In this document: positions 11,139-19,887 of the stretch, piece by piece
How the letters are laid out: the number at the start of each line of letters is the position of its first letter
How positions within the stretch are numbered: the first letter of the stretch is position 1
DNA from: Luteococcus sp038433155
Lineage (GTDB): Bacteria > Actinomycetota > Actinomycetes > Propionibacteriales > Propionibacteriaceae
NCBI RefSeq assembly: GCF_038433155.1
Contig: NZ_JBCDMW010000006.1
Span: 1 to 64,000 of the forward strand
Reading direction: 5' to 3'
Length of the DNA stretch: 64,000 bases
Notes under the pieces: generated by a model
Told to the model about the DNA's origin: nothing
Seen by the model: the letters and a program-made list of their open reading frames with translations, nothing else
Databases searched by the model: none
Made by a program: the position numbers and the translations under genes

Positions 11139-11154
<16 letters not shown>

Positions 11155-12368
11155 TCCAACTTCAGCCGGATGTTGCGCACCTCGTACCCCTTGATCAGCT
11201 CGTCCCAGCCGATCACCGGCGTGGTCGCCAACCGCACCGGCAGGGCCAGCAGCCGCTGCAGCAGCACGTCGGCCTCCTGGATGGCCAGTGCATTGCCGGG
11301 GCACTTGTGCCCGCCGTCGCCGAAACTGATCACCTCGTCACCCACCTTGGGCGGCAGCGTCCGCCCCGGGCACAGCTGCAGCCCGTCGTCGCCCACCACG
11401 GCGGGGTCGGCATTGGCGCTGCGGAGGTAGAGGTCCACCAGCGCGCCGGCGGGGATGGTGCGCTCTTCGCCGTCGACGGTGATCTCCAGCGGCTCGACGG
11501 TGCGCCGGTAGAGGTGTCCGACGATCGGCTCCAGCCGCAGGATCTCGTGCAGGATCTGGATTCGTTCGGGCTTGTCGGCGGCCAGGTAGCGGGCGCGCAG
11601 CTGGTCATTCTCCAGCAGGTGCCAGGTGGCCATCCCGATGTACTCCCGGGTGGTGACCATCCCGGCGGCGGCATAGGTGACGCATTCGATCAGGATCTCG
11701 GTGTCCGAATAGCCCTCGTCCAGCAGGTGGCTGATCACGTCGTCCCGGCGTTCGGCGCGACGCGCCTTGATGGCGGGGCGGACGTCCTTGAGGTGGAAGG
11801 ACACCATCGGCAGTTGGCCCTTGGCGCTCATCGCCAGGGCACCGAGCCGGCCGCGCACCGTGACCTTCTGGTCCTTCTCCCCGGTGGGCGCCACGGGCGG
11901 CGTCGCGAAGAAGCGCTCCAGCCGATGGGCCATCGTGTCCACGTCGGAATTGGTCAGCCCGACCACCTGGGCGGCCACCACCACGGAATAGCGCAGGGTG
12001 AGCTGGGCCAGGTCGACGCTTCCGGCGGCGCGGAACTCGTCCAGCAGTTCCTCGGCGTAGCGTTCCATCAGCCCCTGGTAGTTCTGGTCCACCGTCTTGG
12101 GCGCGAAGTAGCGGGCGATCGCGGCGCGCTGCTTGCGGTGCTCGGTGCCGTCGTTGAACAGGATCGGCTTGCGCAGCGTCTTCATCACCACGGCCTCGGA
12201 ATTGAAGCCGGCCTGGGTGGTCTCCCGGCTGCGCAGCACCTGCCGGGCCACCGCCATGTCGCGGATGTGCCAGACGCCGTCCACCACCTCGACGGCGCGG
12301 TCGGTGGCCTCGCCCGGGTAGGCGGTCTTGCGGGCGCTGTGGCTGACTGGGCATTCGGACGTGGTCAT
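11139..12368 (-). CDS. Cytochrome P450
   Basis: 409-residue soluble bacterial P450 monooxygenase. The heme-binding loop FGDGGHKCPGNALA supplies the Cys thiolate ligand (FxxGxHxCxG pattern). The K-helix ExxR motif is EILRLEP, and the I-helix is TYAAAGMVTTREYIGMA, in which the usual AGxxT becomes AAGMVTT. The ATG at 12368 has AAGGGA eight bases upstream; an 18-codon upstream extension is rejected. No ferredoxin or reductase gene is adjacent, so redox partners must be elsewhere. Substrate unknown. It is divergent from the AlkA-like gene (63 nt) and overlaps the UvrA paralogue tail-to-tail. Confidence 0.9.
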
Positions 12369-12431
12369 GGAAGTCCCTTCGCTGCGGCTGTCTCCATCAT
12401 CGCGGATGGCCAGCGCTGGCACGATGGTCGG

Positions 12432-13304
12432 GTGGACTCTTCAGCGGCGACGTCATCCGGCCTGCTGCGCGGCAACGGGCCTTGTGACCCGCAGGCCGCG
12501 CTGGGCCTGCTGCTCGCCCACACGATTCCGGGCGCGGAGGTCACCGGGCAGCACGGGCAGCGACGGCTGCTTCGGCTGGGCGGGGATCCGGTGCCGGTGC
12601 GGGTGCAGCCGATGGCCGACGGGGTGGTGCTGACCGCGCCGCACCACCGGTTCGCGCAGGCCGAGCCGGTGGTGCGGCGGTGGTTCGACCTGGACGCGGA
12701 CCAGGGCGTGCGCAATGCCCGCTTCGTAGCCGACCCGGTTCTGGGGCCGCTGGTCCGCCGTCGGCCGGGGCTACGGGTGACCGGCCACCCCGACCCCTTC
12801 GAGGCGCTGTTGTGCACCGTCGTCGGGCAGCAGATCTCCCTGGCCGCGGCCCGGACGGTGACCGGCCGGCTGGTGGCCGGTTTCGGCGAGCCCGGCCCCG
12901 ACGGGCTGACGGCCTTCCCCACCGCCAAGACCCTGGCGGCCTGCACACCGGATCAGCTGCGGGAGGCGTGCGGCTTCATGGCCTCCCGGGCGCGGACGGT
13001 GCTGGCGGTCAGCCGCGCCGTGGCGGATGGGCTGGACCTCACCCCCGGCCGGGATCCCCAGGGCCTGGCCCGGACCCGTCGGGACCTGCTGGCCCTGCCC
13101 GGGATCGGGCCGTGGACGGTCGACTTCCTGTCCCTGCGGGCACTGGGGGATCCCGACGCCTTCCCGGCCGGTGATCTGGTGCTGAAGAAGGCGCTGGATG
13201 TCACGACGGATGCCGCCGCCCGCACCGCGGCGGAGCACTGGCGCCCGCACCGCGCCTTCGCCGCGATGCACCTGTGGACCGAGAAGGCCTATCTGGCGTC
13301 CTGA
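12432..13304 (+). CDS. DNA-3-methyladenine glycosylase II (AlkA-like)
   Basis: 290-residue base-excision-repair glycosylase of the HhH-GPD superfamily that removes alkylated purines. The hairpin-helix-hairpin and catalytic region is DLLALPGIGPWTVDFLSLRA then GDPDAFPAGDLVLKKAL, the second Asp (PAGD) being the catalytic residue. The AlkA N-terminal beta domain (LRLGGDPVPVRV) and the conserved VGQQISLAAART are present. The start is GTG at 12432; the same frame is open much further upstream, but that stretch is antisense to the P450 gene. No ada-type methyltransferase neighbour is seen, so regulation is unclear. Confidence 0.85.
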   Translation: MDSSAATSSGLLRGNGPCDPQAALGLLLAHTIPGAEVTGQHGQRRLLRLGGDPVPVRVQPMADGVVLTAPHHRFAQAEPVVRRWFDLDADQGVRNARFVADPVLGPLVRRRPGLRVTGHPDPFEALLCTVVGQQISLAAARTVTGRLVAGFGEPGPDGLTAFPTAKTLAACTPDQLREACGFMASRARTVLAVSRAVADGLDLTPGRDPQGLARTRRDLLALPGIGPWTVDFLSLRALGDPDAFPAGDLVLKKALDVTTDAAARTAAEHWRPHRAFAAMHLWTEKAYLAS

Positions 13305-13349
13305 CGCCGGGCGACCTGGCGGGCGATCTGCTCCTCCTCGTCGTTCTCC

Positions 13350-13841
13350 TCAGAGCAGGCCGCTGATCACGCTGGCGCCCAGCACCGCGGTGGCCGTCAT
13401 GGCGCAGCTGAGCTCCACCAGCATCCCGGTGCCGATCGCCTTGATCGCAGTGATGCTGGTGGACAGCGCCTGGCCGACATCGCGCACCCGCACCAGCTCG
13501 GCGCACAGCAGCCCGACGACGAAGCCGATCGGCAGCCCCAGCGCCGGCAGCACGAAGGCGCCCACCAGCCCACAGGCCAGGCCGACGAAGACCGGCCACT
13601 GCGGGATCTCCCGCCGGTCCAGGTCCCGCTTGGTGAGCAGCGCGGAGGAGGCCATCCCGATCACCAACAGCACCGCGGCGATTCCGAAGGCGATCCAACC
13701 CCAGGACGAGTTGCCCCAGATGGCCCAGACCAAGGCACCGAGCCCGACGGTCAGCGAGCCGGGCAGGGCGGGGACGATGATCCCGCACAGCCCGATCAGG
13801 GCGAGCAGGGCCACGGCGACGGCAATCAGGGCAGGGGTCAT
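13350..13841 (-). CDS. DUF456 family membrane protein
   Basis: 163-residue hydrophobic protein with four to five transmembrane segments and glycine-rich motifs of the DUF456 family: LIGLCGIIVPALPGSLTV at the N-terminus, then IPQWPVFVGLACGLVGAFVL, a pattern like a glycine-zipper duplication, and LGLPIGFVVGLLCAELVR. Function not established for the family. The start at 13841 is chosen because codons further upstream overlap inverted-repeat copy 3. It is convergent with the AlkA-like gene and divergent from the PIG-L gene. Confidence 0.8.
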   Translation of the reverse strand: MTPALIAVAVALLALIGLCGIIVPALPGSLTVGLGALVWAIWGNSSWGWIAFGIAAVLLVIGMASSALLTKRDLDRREIPQWPVFVGLACGLVGAFVLPALGLPIGFVVGLLCAELVRVRDVGQALSTSITAIKAIGTGMLVELSCAMTATAVLGASVISGLL

Positions 13842-13910
13842 GGCATCCAGAGTAGGGAAGACGGGCGGCCGGACCCGCATCGGAGGTGGCGCGGCCAGTT
13901 GGTCGCGTGC

Positions 13911-14008
13911 CCAATTCTGGAAATCGACCGCTGGATTTCGCCCGGCCGGGCGCTCCCCGCGGGTCCCGGCCCGACGGCCGGAATCTGGAGGTCGTTTTCC
14001 AGAAATGT
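13911..14008. repeat. 98-99 bp inverted-repeat element, copy 3
   Basis: Left arm CCAATTCTGGAAATCGACC; right arm on the minus strand ACATTTCTGGAAAACGACC. It sits between divergent DUF456 (70 nt from its start) and the PIG-L gene (45 nt from its start). The right arm is the most diverged of the ten arms in the window. Confidence 0.85.
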
Positions 14009-14052
14009 AGGTAATTGATGGATCAACAGCTTTCCGTGGGATCATGGAATGC

Positions 14053-14853
14053 ATGAGCACGATCGTCTTCCTGCACGCCCATCCCGACGACGAGGCCTCC
14101 GGCACCGCCGGATCAATGGCCCGGGCCACCCAACAGGGTGACCGCGTCGTCCTGGTCTATGCCACCAATGGCGACCACGGGGAGGTCCCGGATGACCTGG
14201 CGCCGGGGGAGAGCATCGTCGACCGCCGACGCAAGGAGGCCGCCGCCTCCGCAGCTGTGCTGGGCACCGCCCGGGTGGAGTGGCTCGGCTACTCCGATTC
14301 CGGGATGACCGGCTGGGAGATGAACGACGAGCCGGGTTCCTTCCACGGCGCCGACCTGGACGAGGCGGCCGGCCGGCTGGCGCGGATCCTCGACGAGGAG
14401 GACGCCGACGTACTGGTGGGCTATGACTGGCACGGCAACTACGGCCACCCCGACCACGTCAAGGTGCACCCCGTCGCCTATCGCGCGGCTGCGCTGGCCA
14501 CACGTCGCCCCCGGGTGCTGGAGGTGACCATCAACCGCGACGAGGTGGTCCGGCTGACGGCGCGGGCCAGGGAACAGGGGATCGACGCGCCCTTCGACCC
14601 CACCGGCCCCGCCGACGACGGCAATCCGATGGGCACCCCGGAGAAGGAGATCCACTGGAGCGTGGACGTCAGCCAGCAGGTGATGCTCAAGCGCGAGGCG
14701 CTGCTCTGCCACGCCTCCCAGGTCACCGACGTCGGCATGCTGACCAGCTTCGACGACGTCGCCTTCGCCGCCATGTTCGGCCGGGAGTACTACCGGGAGC
14801 ACGGCAACCCGAACGGGATGGTGGAGGGCTGGCCCTTCACCCCGCTCGGCTGA
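14053..14853 (+). CDS. PIG-L family deacetylase (LmbE-like)
   Basis: 266-residue zinc-dependent N-deacetylase of the LmbE/PIG-L fold. The zinc site is HAHPDDEAS at about residues 8-16 plus GNYGHPDHVKVH in the second half. Family members remove N-acetyl groups from GlcNAc-type sugars or cleave amides (MshB, Mca, BshB). This one matches neither MshB nor Mca closely, so its substrate is open. Two ATGs are possible (14044 and 14053); MSTIVFLHAHPDDE is the usual family N-terminus. It lies 3 nt from the stop of convergent prs. A second PIG-L domain occurs 2 kb away in the MshA-like fusion. Confidence 0.85.
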   Translation: MSTIVFLHAHPDDEASGTAGSMARATQQGDRVVLVYATNGDHGEVPDDLAPGESIVDRRRKEAAASAAVLGTARVEWLGYSDSGMTGWEMNDEPGSFHGADLDEAAGRLARILDEEDADVLVGYDWHGNYGHPDHVKVHPVAYRAAALATRRPRVLEVTINRDEVVRLTARAREQGIDAPFDPTGPADDGNPMGTPEKEIHWSVDVSQQVMLKREALLCHASQVTDVGMLTSFDDVAFAAMFGREYYREHGNPNGMVEGWPFTPLG

Positions 14854-14856
14854 TCC

Positions 14857-15840
14857 TCAGAACAACCCGTCGCGGGGCGGCGGCGGGGCGTACTGCGGGT
14901 CCACCCCACGAAAGAGCTTGCTGACGCTCTTGCCGTCGTGGGTGCGCCTGATCGCCTCGGCGAACAGGCCCGCGACGCTGCGCACCTCCAGGTGGGTCCA
15001 GTCGGGGTGGTCCTGCGGGACCGTGTTGGTGGTGACCACCTCGGTGATCATGTGGTGCCCCTGCAGCCGCTCGACGGCCTTGCCGCTGAACAGTCCGTGC
15101 GTGGTGCAGATCGACGCCTGCTGGCAGCCGAACTCCTCCAGCTTGTCCAGCAGCTCGATGATCGAGCCACCGGTGGCCACCTCGTCGTCGATCACGATGG
15201 CCTTCTTGCCCACCACGTCGCCGACGATCGAGTCGATCACCACCTTGTCGTCCGCCACCCGCTTCTTGGAGCCGACGGCCATCGGCACGCCCAGCAGCCG
15301 GGAAAAGTTGGCGGCCTCCTTGGCATTGCCGAAGTCGGGGGAGACCACCACCCAGTCGGACAGGTCCTTGCCCTGGTAGTGCTCGGCCAGCACGCCGATG
15401 GCGGTCAGTTGGTCCACCGGCATGGAGAAGAAGCCCTGCACCTGCGGGGAGTGCAGGCTCATGGTGAGCACTCGGGTGGCGCCGGCGGTCTTCAGCATGT
15501 CGGCCACCAGGCGGCCGCCCATGGATATCCGGCTGGCGTCCTTCTTGTCGCTGCGCGCATAGGCGTAGTGCGGCATCACGGCGGTGATGTACTCGGCGGA
15601 GGCGCCGCGGGCCGCGTCGATCATGAGTAGCAGCTCCATCAGGTTCTCCTGCGTCGGGGGAACCAACGGCTGGACGATGTAGACGTCGCGACGACGGCAG
15701 TTGGCCAGCAGCTGGGCCTGGATGCAGTCATTGCTGAAGCGCTTGATGTCCACCCCGCTCATTGTTACCCCGAGGTTCTGGCAGATCTCCTGGGTCAACT
15801 GCCGATGGGCCGTTCCGGAGAAGATGACGATGTCCTTCAC
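14857..15840 (-). CDS. prs: Ribose-phosphate pyrophosphokinase
   Basis: 327-residue class I PRPP synthetase that makes 5-phosphoribosyl-1-diphosphate from ribose-5-phosphate and ATP for nucleotide, histidine, tryptophan and NAD synthesis. Diagnostic segments are IFSGTAHRQLTQEI, the ATP loop DVYIVQPLVPPTQENLMELL, the catalytic flexible-loop region ITAVMPHYAYARSDKKDASR, and the PRPP loop AIVIDDEVATGGSI. The start is GTG at 15840 (VKDIVIFSG) with AAGG upstream, giving the standard family length. An 80-codon ATG-led extension is rejected. It is divergent from a small membrane protein gene at 15950. Confidence 0.95.
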   Translation of the reverse strand: MKDIVIFSGTAHRQLTQEICQNLGVTMSGVDIKRFSNDCIQAQLLANCRRRDVYIVQPLVPPTQENLMELLLMIDAARGASAEYITAVMPHYAYARSDKKDASRISMGGRLVADMLKTAGATRVLTMSLHSPQVQGFFSMPVDQLTAIGVLAEHYQGKDLSDWVVVSPDFGNAKEAANFSRLLGVPMAVGSKKRVADDKVVIDSIVGDVVGKKAIVIDDEVATGGSIIELLDKLEEFGCQQASICTTHGLFSGKAVERLQGHHMITEVVTTNTVPQDHPDWTHLEVRSVAGLFAEAIRRTHDGKSVSKLFRGVDPQYAPPPPRDGLF

Positions 15841-15949
15841 GAGGTGCCTTCCGCGCGTGGTGGTGGAAACCAGACTAGCGGCGCGCACCATTGCGCCGTT
15901 GCTCGGGCGCTGAACTGGCCTCCGGCGGAAATCCCGTAGGCTCGGGGCC

Positions 15950-16345
15950 ATGGCAACCACCCTCACCCCCGCGCTTTCCCGACTCAAGACCACTGCCCTG
16001 GTGATCATCGGCTCCGTCCTGGTGCAGCTGGCCCTTGGTGTCCTGATGCTGACCGGCACGAATTCCGTGGCAATCGCCAAGGCACACAGCGGCTTCGGCT
16101 ACCTGACCCTGCTGGCCAGCATCGTCGCCGCCTTCCTCGCCTTCCAGGCCAGCAAGGCCGACGCCACCGCCAAGGGCCTGTTCTTCCACGCCCTGAGCCT
16201 GCCCGTGCTGGCCTTCCTGCAGACCGGTCTGGGCGAGATGATCGGCGGCAGCGACGGCCTGAAGTGGCTGCACGTCGCGCTCGGCCTGGCCTTCACCGGT
16301 GCCGCGGCCAGCTTGTACACCCTGCTGGACAAGCGTTCCCGCTGA
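15950..16345 (+). CDS. Small four-helix membrane protein, function unknown
   Basis: 131-residue protein with four predicted transmembrane helices (about residues 15-37, 47-66, 75-93 and 103-124). Three histidines sit at helix ends (AKAHSGFGYL, FFHALSLP, KWLHVALG), which loosely resembles half of a CtaA-like or b-type cytochrome four-helix bundle. Heme binding is therefore conceivable but unproven. It is followed by a strong terminator, so it is monocistronic. I do not recognise the family with certainty. Confidence 0.6.
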   Translation: MATTLTPALSRLKTTALVIIGSVLVQLALGVLMLTGTNSVAIAKAHSGFGYLTLLASIVAAFLAFQASKADATAKGLFFHALSLPVLAFLQTGLGEMIGGSDGLKWLHVALGLAFTGAAASLYTLLDKRSR

Positions 16346-16390
16346 TCCGACGCTCGGCACGGGGTCCCCGGCGGACTCGGCCATCGTTCC

Positions 16391-16422
16391 CGGCCCCCGG
16401 TTCTGGACGGAACCGGGGGCCG
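16391..16422. terminator. Strong intergenic terminator hairpin
   Basis: A perfect 13-bp stem (CGGCCCCCGGTTC / GAACCGGGGGCCG) with a 6-nt loop, between the convergent genes ending at 16345 and 16437. It can act in both directions. Confidence 0.8.
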
Positions 16423-16436
16423 GGCTGTGTGCACGT

Positions 16437-18521
16437 TCAGTTGCCGGCCAGCCCGACGGCGGTCACGATCGCCTCCCGCTGCCCCCCGGAATGCACCACC
16501 TCGGTGCCATTGGCCTGCACGGTCAGCTGGCTGGCATGGTGCCGCAGGGCCGCCGCGACGACGGGCAGGGTCTCGGGCAGGTCGAACCACTCGACGACGC
16601 CCCCGGTTTCCGAGCCTGTCTCCTCCCCGCTCCCCGAGTCTGTCGCGGGGTTTGTTGCTGGGCGCTCCTGCCGAACCTCCGCGAACCGTACCCCGGCCCG
16701 GGCCGCGGCCTCCGCGGCCACCTGGTGCATTCGGACGTGATCGGGGTGGCCATAGCCGCCGTTGGCGTCATAGCTGACCACCAGATCGGGCCGCCAGACA
16801 TCGATCACCGCCAGCAGGTCCTCGGCGGCCTCTCCGGCGGCGGCGAAGGTGAAACTGCGCTCGTCGCTGGCATCGGCGGGGCCGGCCAGCCCGGGGCGGA
16901 TCCATTCCATCCCGGAATCCCGGTAGACGCGGGTGGGCAGGCCTTCGGCCCGGGCGGGGGCGGTGCCCAGCCAGGCATGCTGCTCGACGCCCAGCTCACG
17001 CAGCGCCCCGGCCAGTTCCTCGACGCGATGCGCCTCCAGCTCCGGCGTCCCGGCCAGCTCGGAGAGCGGCCCGGGCACCACCTCACCCATCTCACCGCGG
17101 GTCGCGGTGACCAGGTCGCAGGCGATTCCGCGCCCGGTCAGGTGCACGATCAGCGCCCCGGTGGACAGGGTCTCGTCGTCGGGGTGCGCATGGCAGAAGA
17201 GCACCCGTCGCACCCCGGCGAGCACCCCACGGTGGCGGGGCTGGTTGGTCACCATGTCCTGGTCCCCGGGCGCCGGGGCTGCCACTCCCAGCCCGGCGTA
17301 GTGCTCCTCCAGCTGCTGGGCGACGGCATCCCAGCCGAAGCGCAGGGCGCGCTCCCGGCCGGCCCGGCCCAGGGCACACAACCGCTCCGGGTCGCGCAGC
17401 AGCTCGGTCAGCACCGATGTCCAGGCCTGAGCGGAACGCTCGGGGACCAGCACGCCCGTCTCGCCGTCGGCCACCGCCTCCCGCAGGCCCCCGGAATCGG
17501 CCGACACCACCGCCACCCCGCAGGCCTGGGCCTCCAGCGCGATCAGGCCGAAGGTCTCGCTGAACGACGGCACCAGCACCGCCCGGGCACCGCGGACCAG
17601 CCGGGCCAGGTCCTCACGCGACTGGGAGCCCAGCCAGCAGGTCTGGTGGGCGATCCCCAGATCCTGCGAGAGGTCGATCAGCTCGTCGCGGTAGTCCGCG
17701 AAGTCCTGGCTGGCCTCGCCGGCGATCACCAGGGTGGGCCGGATCTCCTCGGGAATGCCGGCCACGGCCACCAGCGCCAGGTCCGGTGCCTTGAGCGGCT
17801 GCAGCCGGGCCGCGAACAGCAGGTAGCCGTTGGGATTGGCCTGGACGCACACCGGGCCGAACTGCGGTGGCTCGTCCGGGTTGTTGAGCTCCGGGTGCCA
17901 CTGCCGGCAGTGGCCGTCCAAGGGGTGGAAGAGACCGACGTCGACGCCGGGATGCACCACGACGACGCGCGACGGGTCGGCCCCGCAGCGCTCGATGATG
18001 GTGCGCGCCTCGTACCGGCTGACCGCGATCACCAGGTCCGATTCGGTGGCGATGAGGCGTTCCCCGGCATTGCGGCCGGGCGATTCGGGCGGCTCGCCCT
18101 CACTCAGCGGGTCTCCGGGAAGGGCCGCGACGGAGTGGAAACTCTGCACATGGGGCACGCCCCACTGCTTGGCCACCGGCAGCGCCGCCACCCCGCTCAT
18201 CCAGTGCTGGGAGTGCACCACGTCGTAGGGCTGCAGCCGCGCGAGGGCGTCGGAGAAGTCACCGATCCACTCCTCCTGGGCGCTCTTGGCCAGCGGCTCG
18301 GTGGGGCCGGCGGTCAGCTGGCGCACCGTCACGCCGGGCTGGATTTCCACCACATCGGGCAGCTCGGGGTTGTCCCGACGGGTGACCAACTCCACCTGGT
18401 GGCCGCGTTCAGCCAGCGCGCGGGCCTGGTGCACCTCCACCACATTCATCCCGCCCGCATCCTTGGAGCCGGGCGAATCGAGCGGTGAGGTGTGCAGCGA
18501 GATGAAGCCGATCCGTGCCAT
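16437..18521 (-). CDS. MshA-like glycosyltransferase fused to MshB-like deacetylase
   Basis: A single 694-residue frame. Residues 1-410 form a GT4 glycosyltransferase with the MshA-type N-terminus (ISLHTSPLDSPGSKDAGGMN), FAARLQPLKAPDLAL, and the donor-site motif PSFSETFGLIALEAQACG. MshA makes GlcNAc-inositol-phosphate in mycothiol synthesis. Residues 438-694 form a PIG-L deacetylase closest to MshB: LFCHAHPDDETLSTG, TATRGEMGEV, RDSGMEW and YDANGGYGHPDHVRMH. MshB deacetylates GlcNAc-inositol. The junction (APAPGDQDMVTNQPRHRGV) looks like a linker. The start at 18521 gives a canonical GT4 N-terminus. Fusion of two non-consecutive-looking but pathway-linked steps is inferred to be a bifunctional mycothiol (or related thiol) enzyme; alternatives are other aminoglycoside-like conjugates. 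Confidence 0.75.
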   Translation of the reverse strand: MARIGFISLHTSPLDSPGSKDAGGMNVVEVHQARALAERGHQVELVTRRDNPELPDVVEIQPGVTVRQLTAGPTEPLAKSAQEEWIGDFSDALARLQPYDVVHSQHWMSGVAALPVAKQWGVPHVQSFHSVAALPGDPLSEGEPPESPGRNAGERLIATESDLVIAVSRYEARTIIERCGADPSRVVVVHPGVDVGLFHPLDGHCRQWHPELNNPDEPPQFGPVCVQANPNGYLLFAARLQPLKAPDLALVAVAGIPEEIRPTLVIAGEASQDFADYRDELIDLSQDLGIAHQTCWLGSQSREDLARLVRGARAVLVPSFSETFGLIALEAQACGVAVVSADSGGLREAVADGETGVLVPERSAQAWTSVLTELLRDPERLCALGRAGRERALRFGWDAVAQQLEEHYAGLGVAAPAPGDQDMVTNQPRHRGVLAGVRRVLFCHAHPDDETLSTGALIVHLTGRGIACDLVTATRGEMGEVVPGPLSELAGTPELEAHRVEELAGALRELGVEQHAWLGTAPARAEGLPTRVYRDSGMEWIRPGLAGPADASDERSFTFAAAGEAAEDLLAVIDVWRPDLVVSYDANGGYGHPDHVRMHQVAAEAAARAGVRFAEVRQERPATNPATDSGSGEETGSETGGVVEWFDLPETLPVVAAALRHHASQLTVQANGTEVVHSGGQREAIVTAVGLAGN
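16610..16650. repeat. REP-like cores inside the MshB-like domain
   Basis: Two copies related to the CCGAGCCTGTCGAGG core (CCGAGCCTGTCTCC at 16610 and CCCCGAGTCTGTCGCGGGG near 16632) encode the acidic low-complexity insert SGSGEETGSETGG in the deacetylase domain. Intergenic relatives occur at 30571, 30628, 31527 and 58403. Confidence 0.45.
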
Positions 18522-18577
18522 GCAGGGAACCTAGCAGGCGCCACCGACAAGAAATCGGCCGCCCACTCACCGCGAGC

Positions 18578-19477
18578 TCATTGCCCTGGGGGCGCGACGG
18601 TGATCAACGTGATCTGGGACTGGTCCAGCAGCCGCACGGGCACGGTCTGCCCCACCCCGGAATCGATGTACAGCCAGCTGCGGCCCACGTCGTAGAGTCC
18701 CTTGTCCCACTCCGGGAAGTACGGCTGACCAGGGGCGACGATGGCTCCGGCCCAGGGCAGCCGAATCTGCCCGCCATGGGTGTGCCCGCAGATCGCCAGG
18801 TCCGCGGTGGATGTGGCCAGCACCTTGTGGATCTCCGGCGCGTGGGTGAGGACCAGTTGGTAGGCGTCCGGCCGGGCGCCGGCGATGGCCTTCGCGAGGT
18901 TCCCACGACGGGTGTAGTAGTCGTCGGTTCCGATCAGGTCCAGGCGGCCCCACTCCCCGTCGAGGGAGACATGTCGGTCAGCCAGGATCTGGACGCCGTG
19001 GCTCTCCAGCATCTTCTCCAGCCCGGGGAGGTTGCCCTGCCAGTGGTCATGGTTGCCCGGCACGGCATACATCGGGATCCCCAGCGCGGCGAGCTTGCCG
19101 AACCAGACGTCCAACCGGCCGAAGTCCCGGGTCTCGGTGTTGACGAAGTCCCCGGTCAGGGCAATCAGGTCGGGCTGTTGCTCGGCCACCATCTCGATCA
19201 GGTCGTCGCGCTGGCTGGTGTACTCCAGGTCATGCAGGTCCGTGATCTGCATGACCTTCAGCGGACGGCCGGTGATCTTGGCCGAGGTGAGCTCCAGCCG
19301 CGCCAGCTTGGTGTGGGTCACCTCGTACCAGCTCAGCCCCGCCAACAGGGCCACCAGCACCAGGCCGGTGATCAGCAGCCGCAGGCTCCAGCGAAGGACC
19401 CGACGGAGGCCGGACGGCTTGGGGCGGGGCGCTCTTCTCACGTCGTCCAGCCTAGGGTGGCCGGGCTCGACGGCCAT
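18578..19477 (-). CDS. Membrane-anchored metallophosphoesterase
   Basis: About 299 residues: a cytoplasmic basic N-terminus, one transmembrane anchor (LLITGLVLVALLAGLSWYEV), then a calcineurin-like phosphoesterase domain outside. Metal-site motifs are complete: ITDLHD (usually DxH), LTGDFVN (GDxxx), PGNHDHW (GNHD/E), VLTHAPE and GHTHGGQ (GHxH). This is the YkuE/YaeI-type architecture, whose substrates are poorly known; some act on lipid or nucleotide phosphates. Start uncertain: ATG 19477, or GTG 19441, which has a better purine-rich site. Confidence 0.82.
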   Translation of the reverse strand: MAVEPGHPRLDDVRRAPRPKPSGLRRVLRWSLRLLITGLVLVALLAGLSWYEVTHTKLARLELTSAKITGRPLKVMQITDLHDLEYTSQRDDLIEMVAEQQPDLIALTGDFVNTETRDFGRLDVWFGKLAALGIPMYAVPGNHDHWQGNLPGLEKMLESHGVQILADRHVSLDGEWGRLDLIGTDDYYTRRGNLAKAIAGARPDAYQLVLTHAPEIHKVLATSTADLAICGHTHGGQIRLPWAGAIVAPGQPYFPEWDKGLYDVGRSWLYIDSGVGQTVPVRLLDQSQITLITVAPPGQ

Positions 19478-19667
19478 CGGACGAGGGTTGTGGTGTGGGT
19501 GGACCCGTGGGGCAACCAAGCGGAGCGACTGGTCCGCCTGCGGTGCCCGCCTGCGGGTCCTCGGGACAACGAAGCGTGGCGCGCAAACCCGCCCCTCGGC
19601 GGCCGAGATCCTCCGGCGCCAGCTGCTGGTTTCGTGCGCCGGGGTATGCGCCCCCGGGCATGCAGAA

Positions 19668-19692
19668 GGGCCCCGGCCGTTGGCCGGGGCCC
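19668..19692 (-). terminator. tRNA-Gly terminator
   Basis: An 11-bp GC stem (GGGCCCCGGCC / GGCCGGGGCCC) with a 3-nt loop starts 11 nt after the tRNA 3' end on the minus strand and runs into TTCTGC. Confidence 0.75.
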
Positions 19693-19702
19693 TTCATCGC
19701 GG

Positions 19703-19773
19703 AGCGGGCGCCGGGAATTGCACCAAGCTCTCCCACCAGGAAGGTGGGTGTTCTGCTACTGAACTACACCCGC
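19703..19773 (-). tRNA. tRNA-Gly (anticodon UCC)
   Basis: 71-nt cloverleaf on the minus strand. Acceptor stem is GCGGGTG paired with CGCCCGC (one G-T pair), D arm GTTC/GAAC, anticodon stem CCCAC/GTGGG with loop CTTCCTG (anticodon TCC at 19741-19739). The T-arm loop is TGCAATT. The variable loop is short, as in tRNA-Gly. The discriminator base is T; CCA is not encoded. The T stem contains one mismatch, which is unusual, and the invariant T54-T55 pair reads TG. Confidence 0.85.
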
Positions 19774-19887
19774 AAGAGGATCAACCATAGCGTCTGGCCG
19801 TGGGCGTGGGCCAATCGAGGCCCGTCGGCCGGGCTCGGGGAATGGGGGACGGGCTCGGAGAACGTGGGCAGGACCGGGCTCGCGGGA

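Noticed and set aside
11307..12431. Upstream extension of the AlkA-like frame
   Set aside because: It is antisense to the P450 gene; the GTG at 12432 gives the normal family length.
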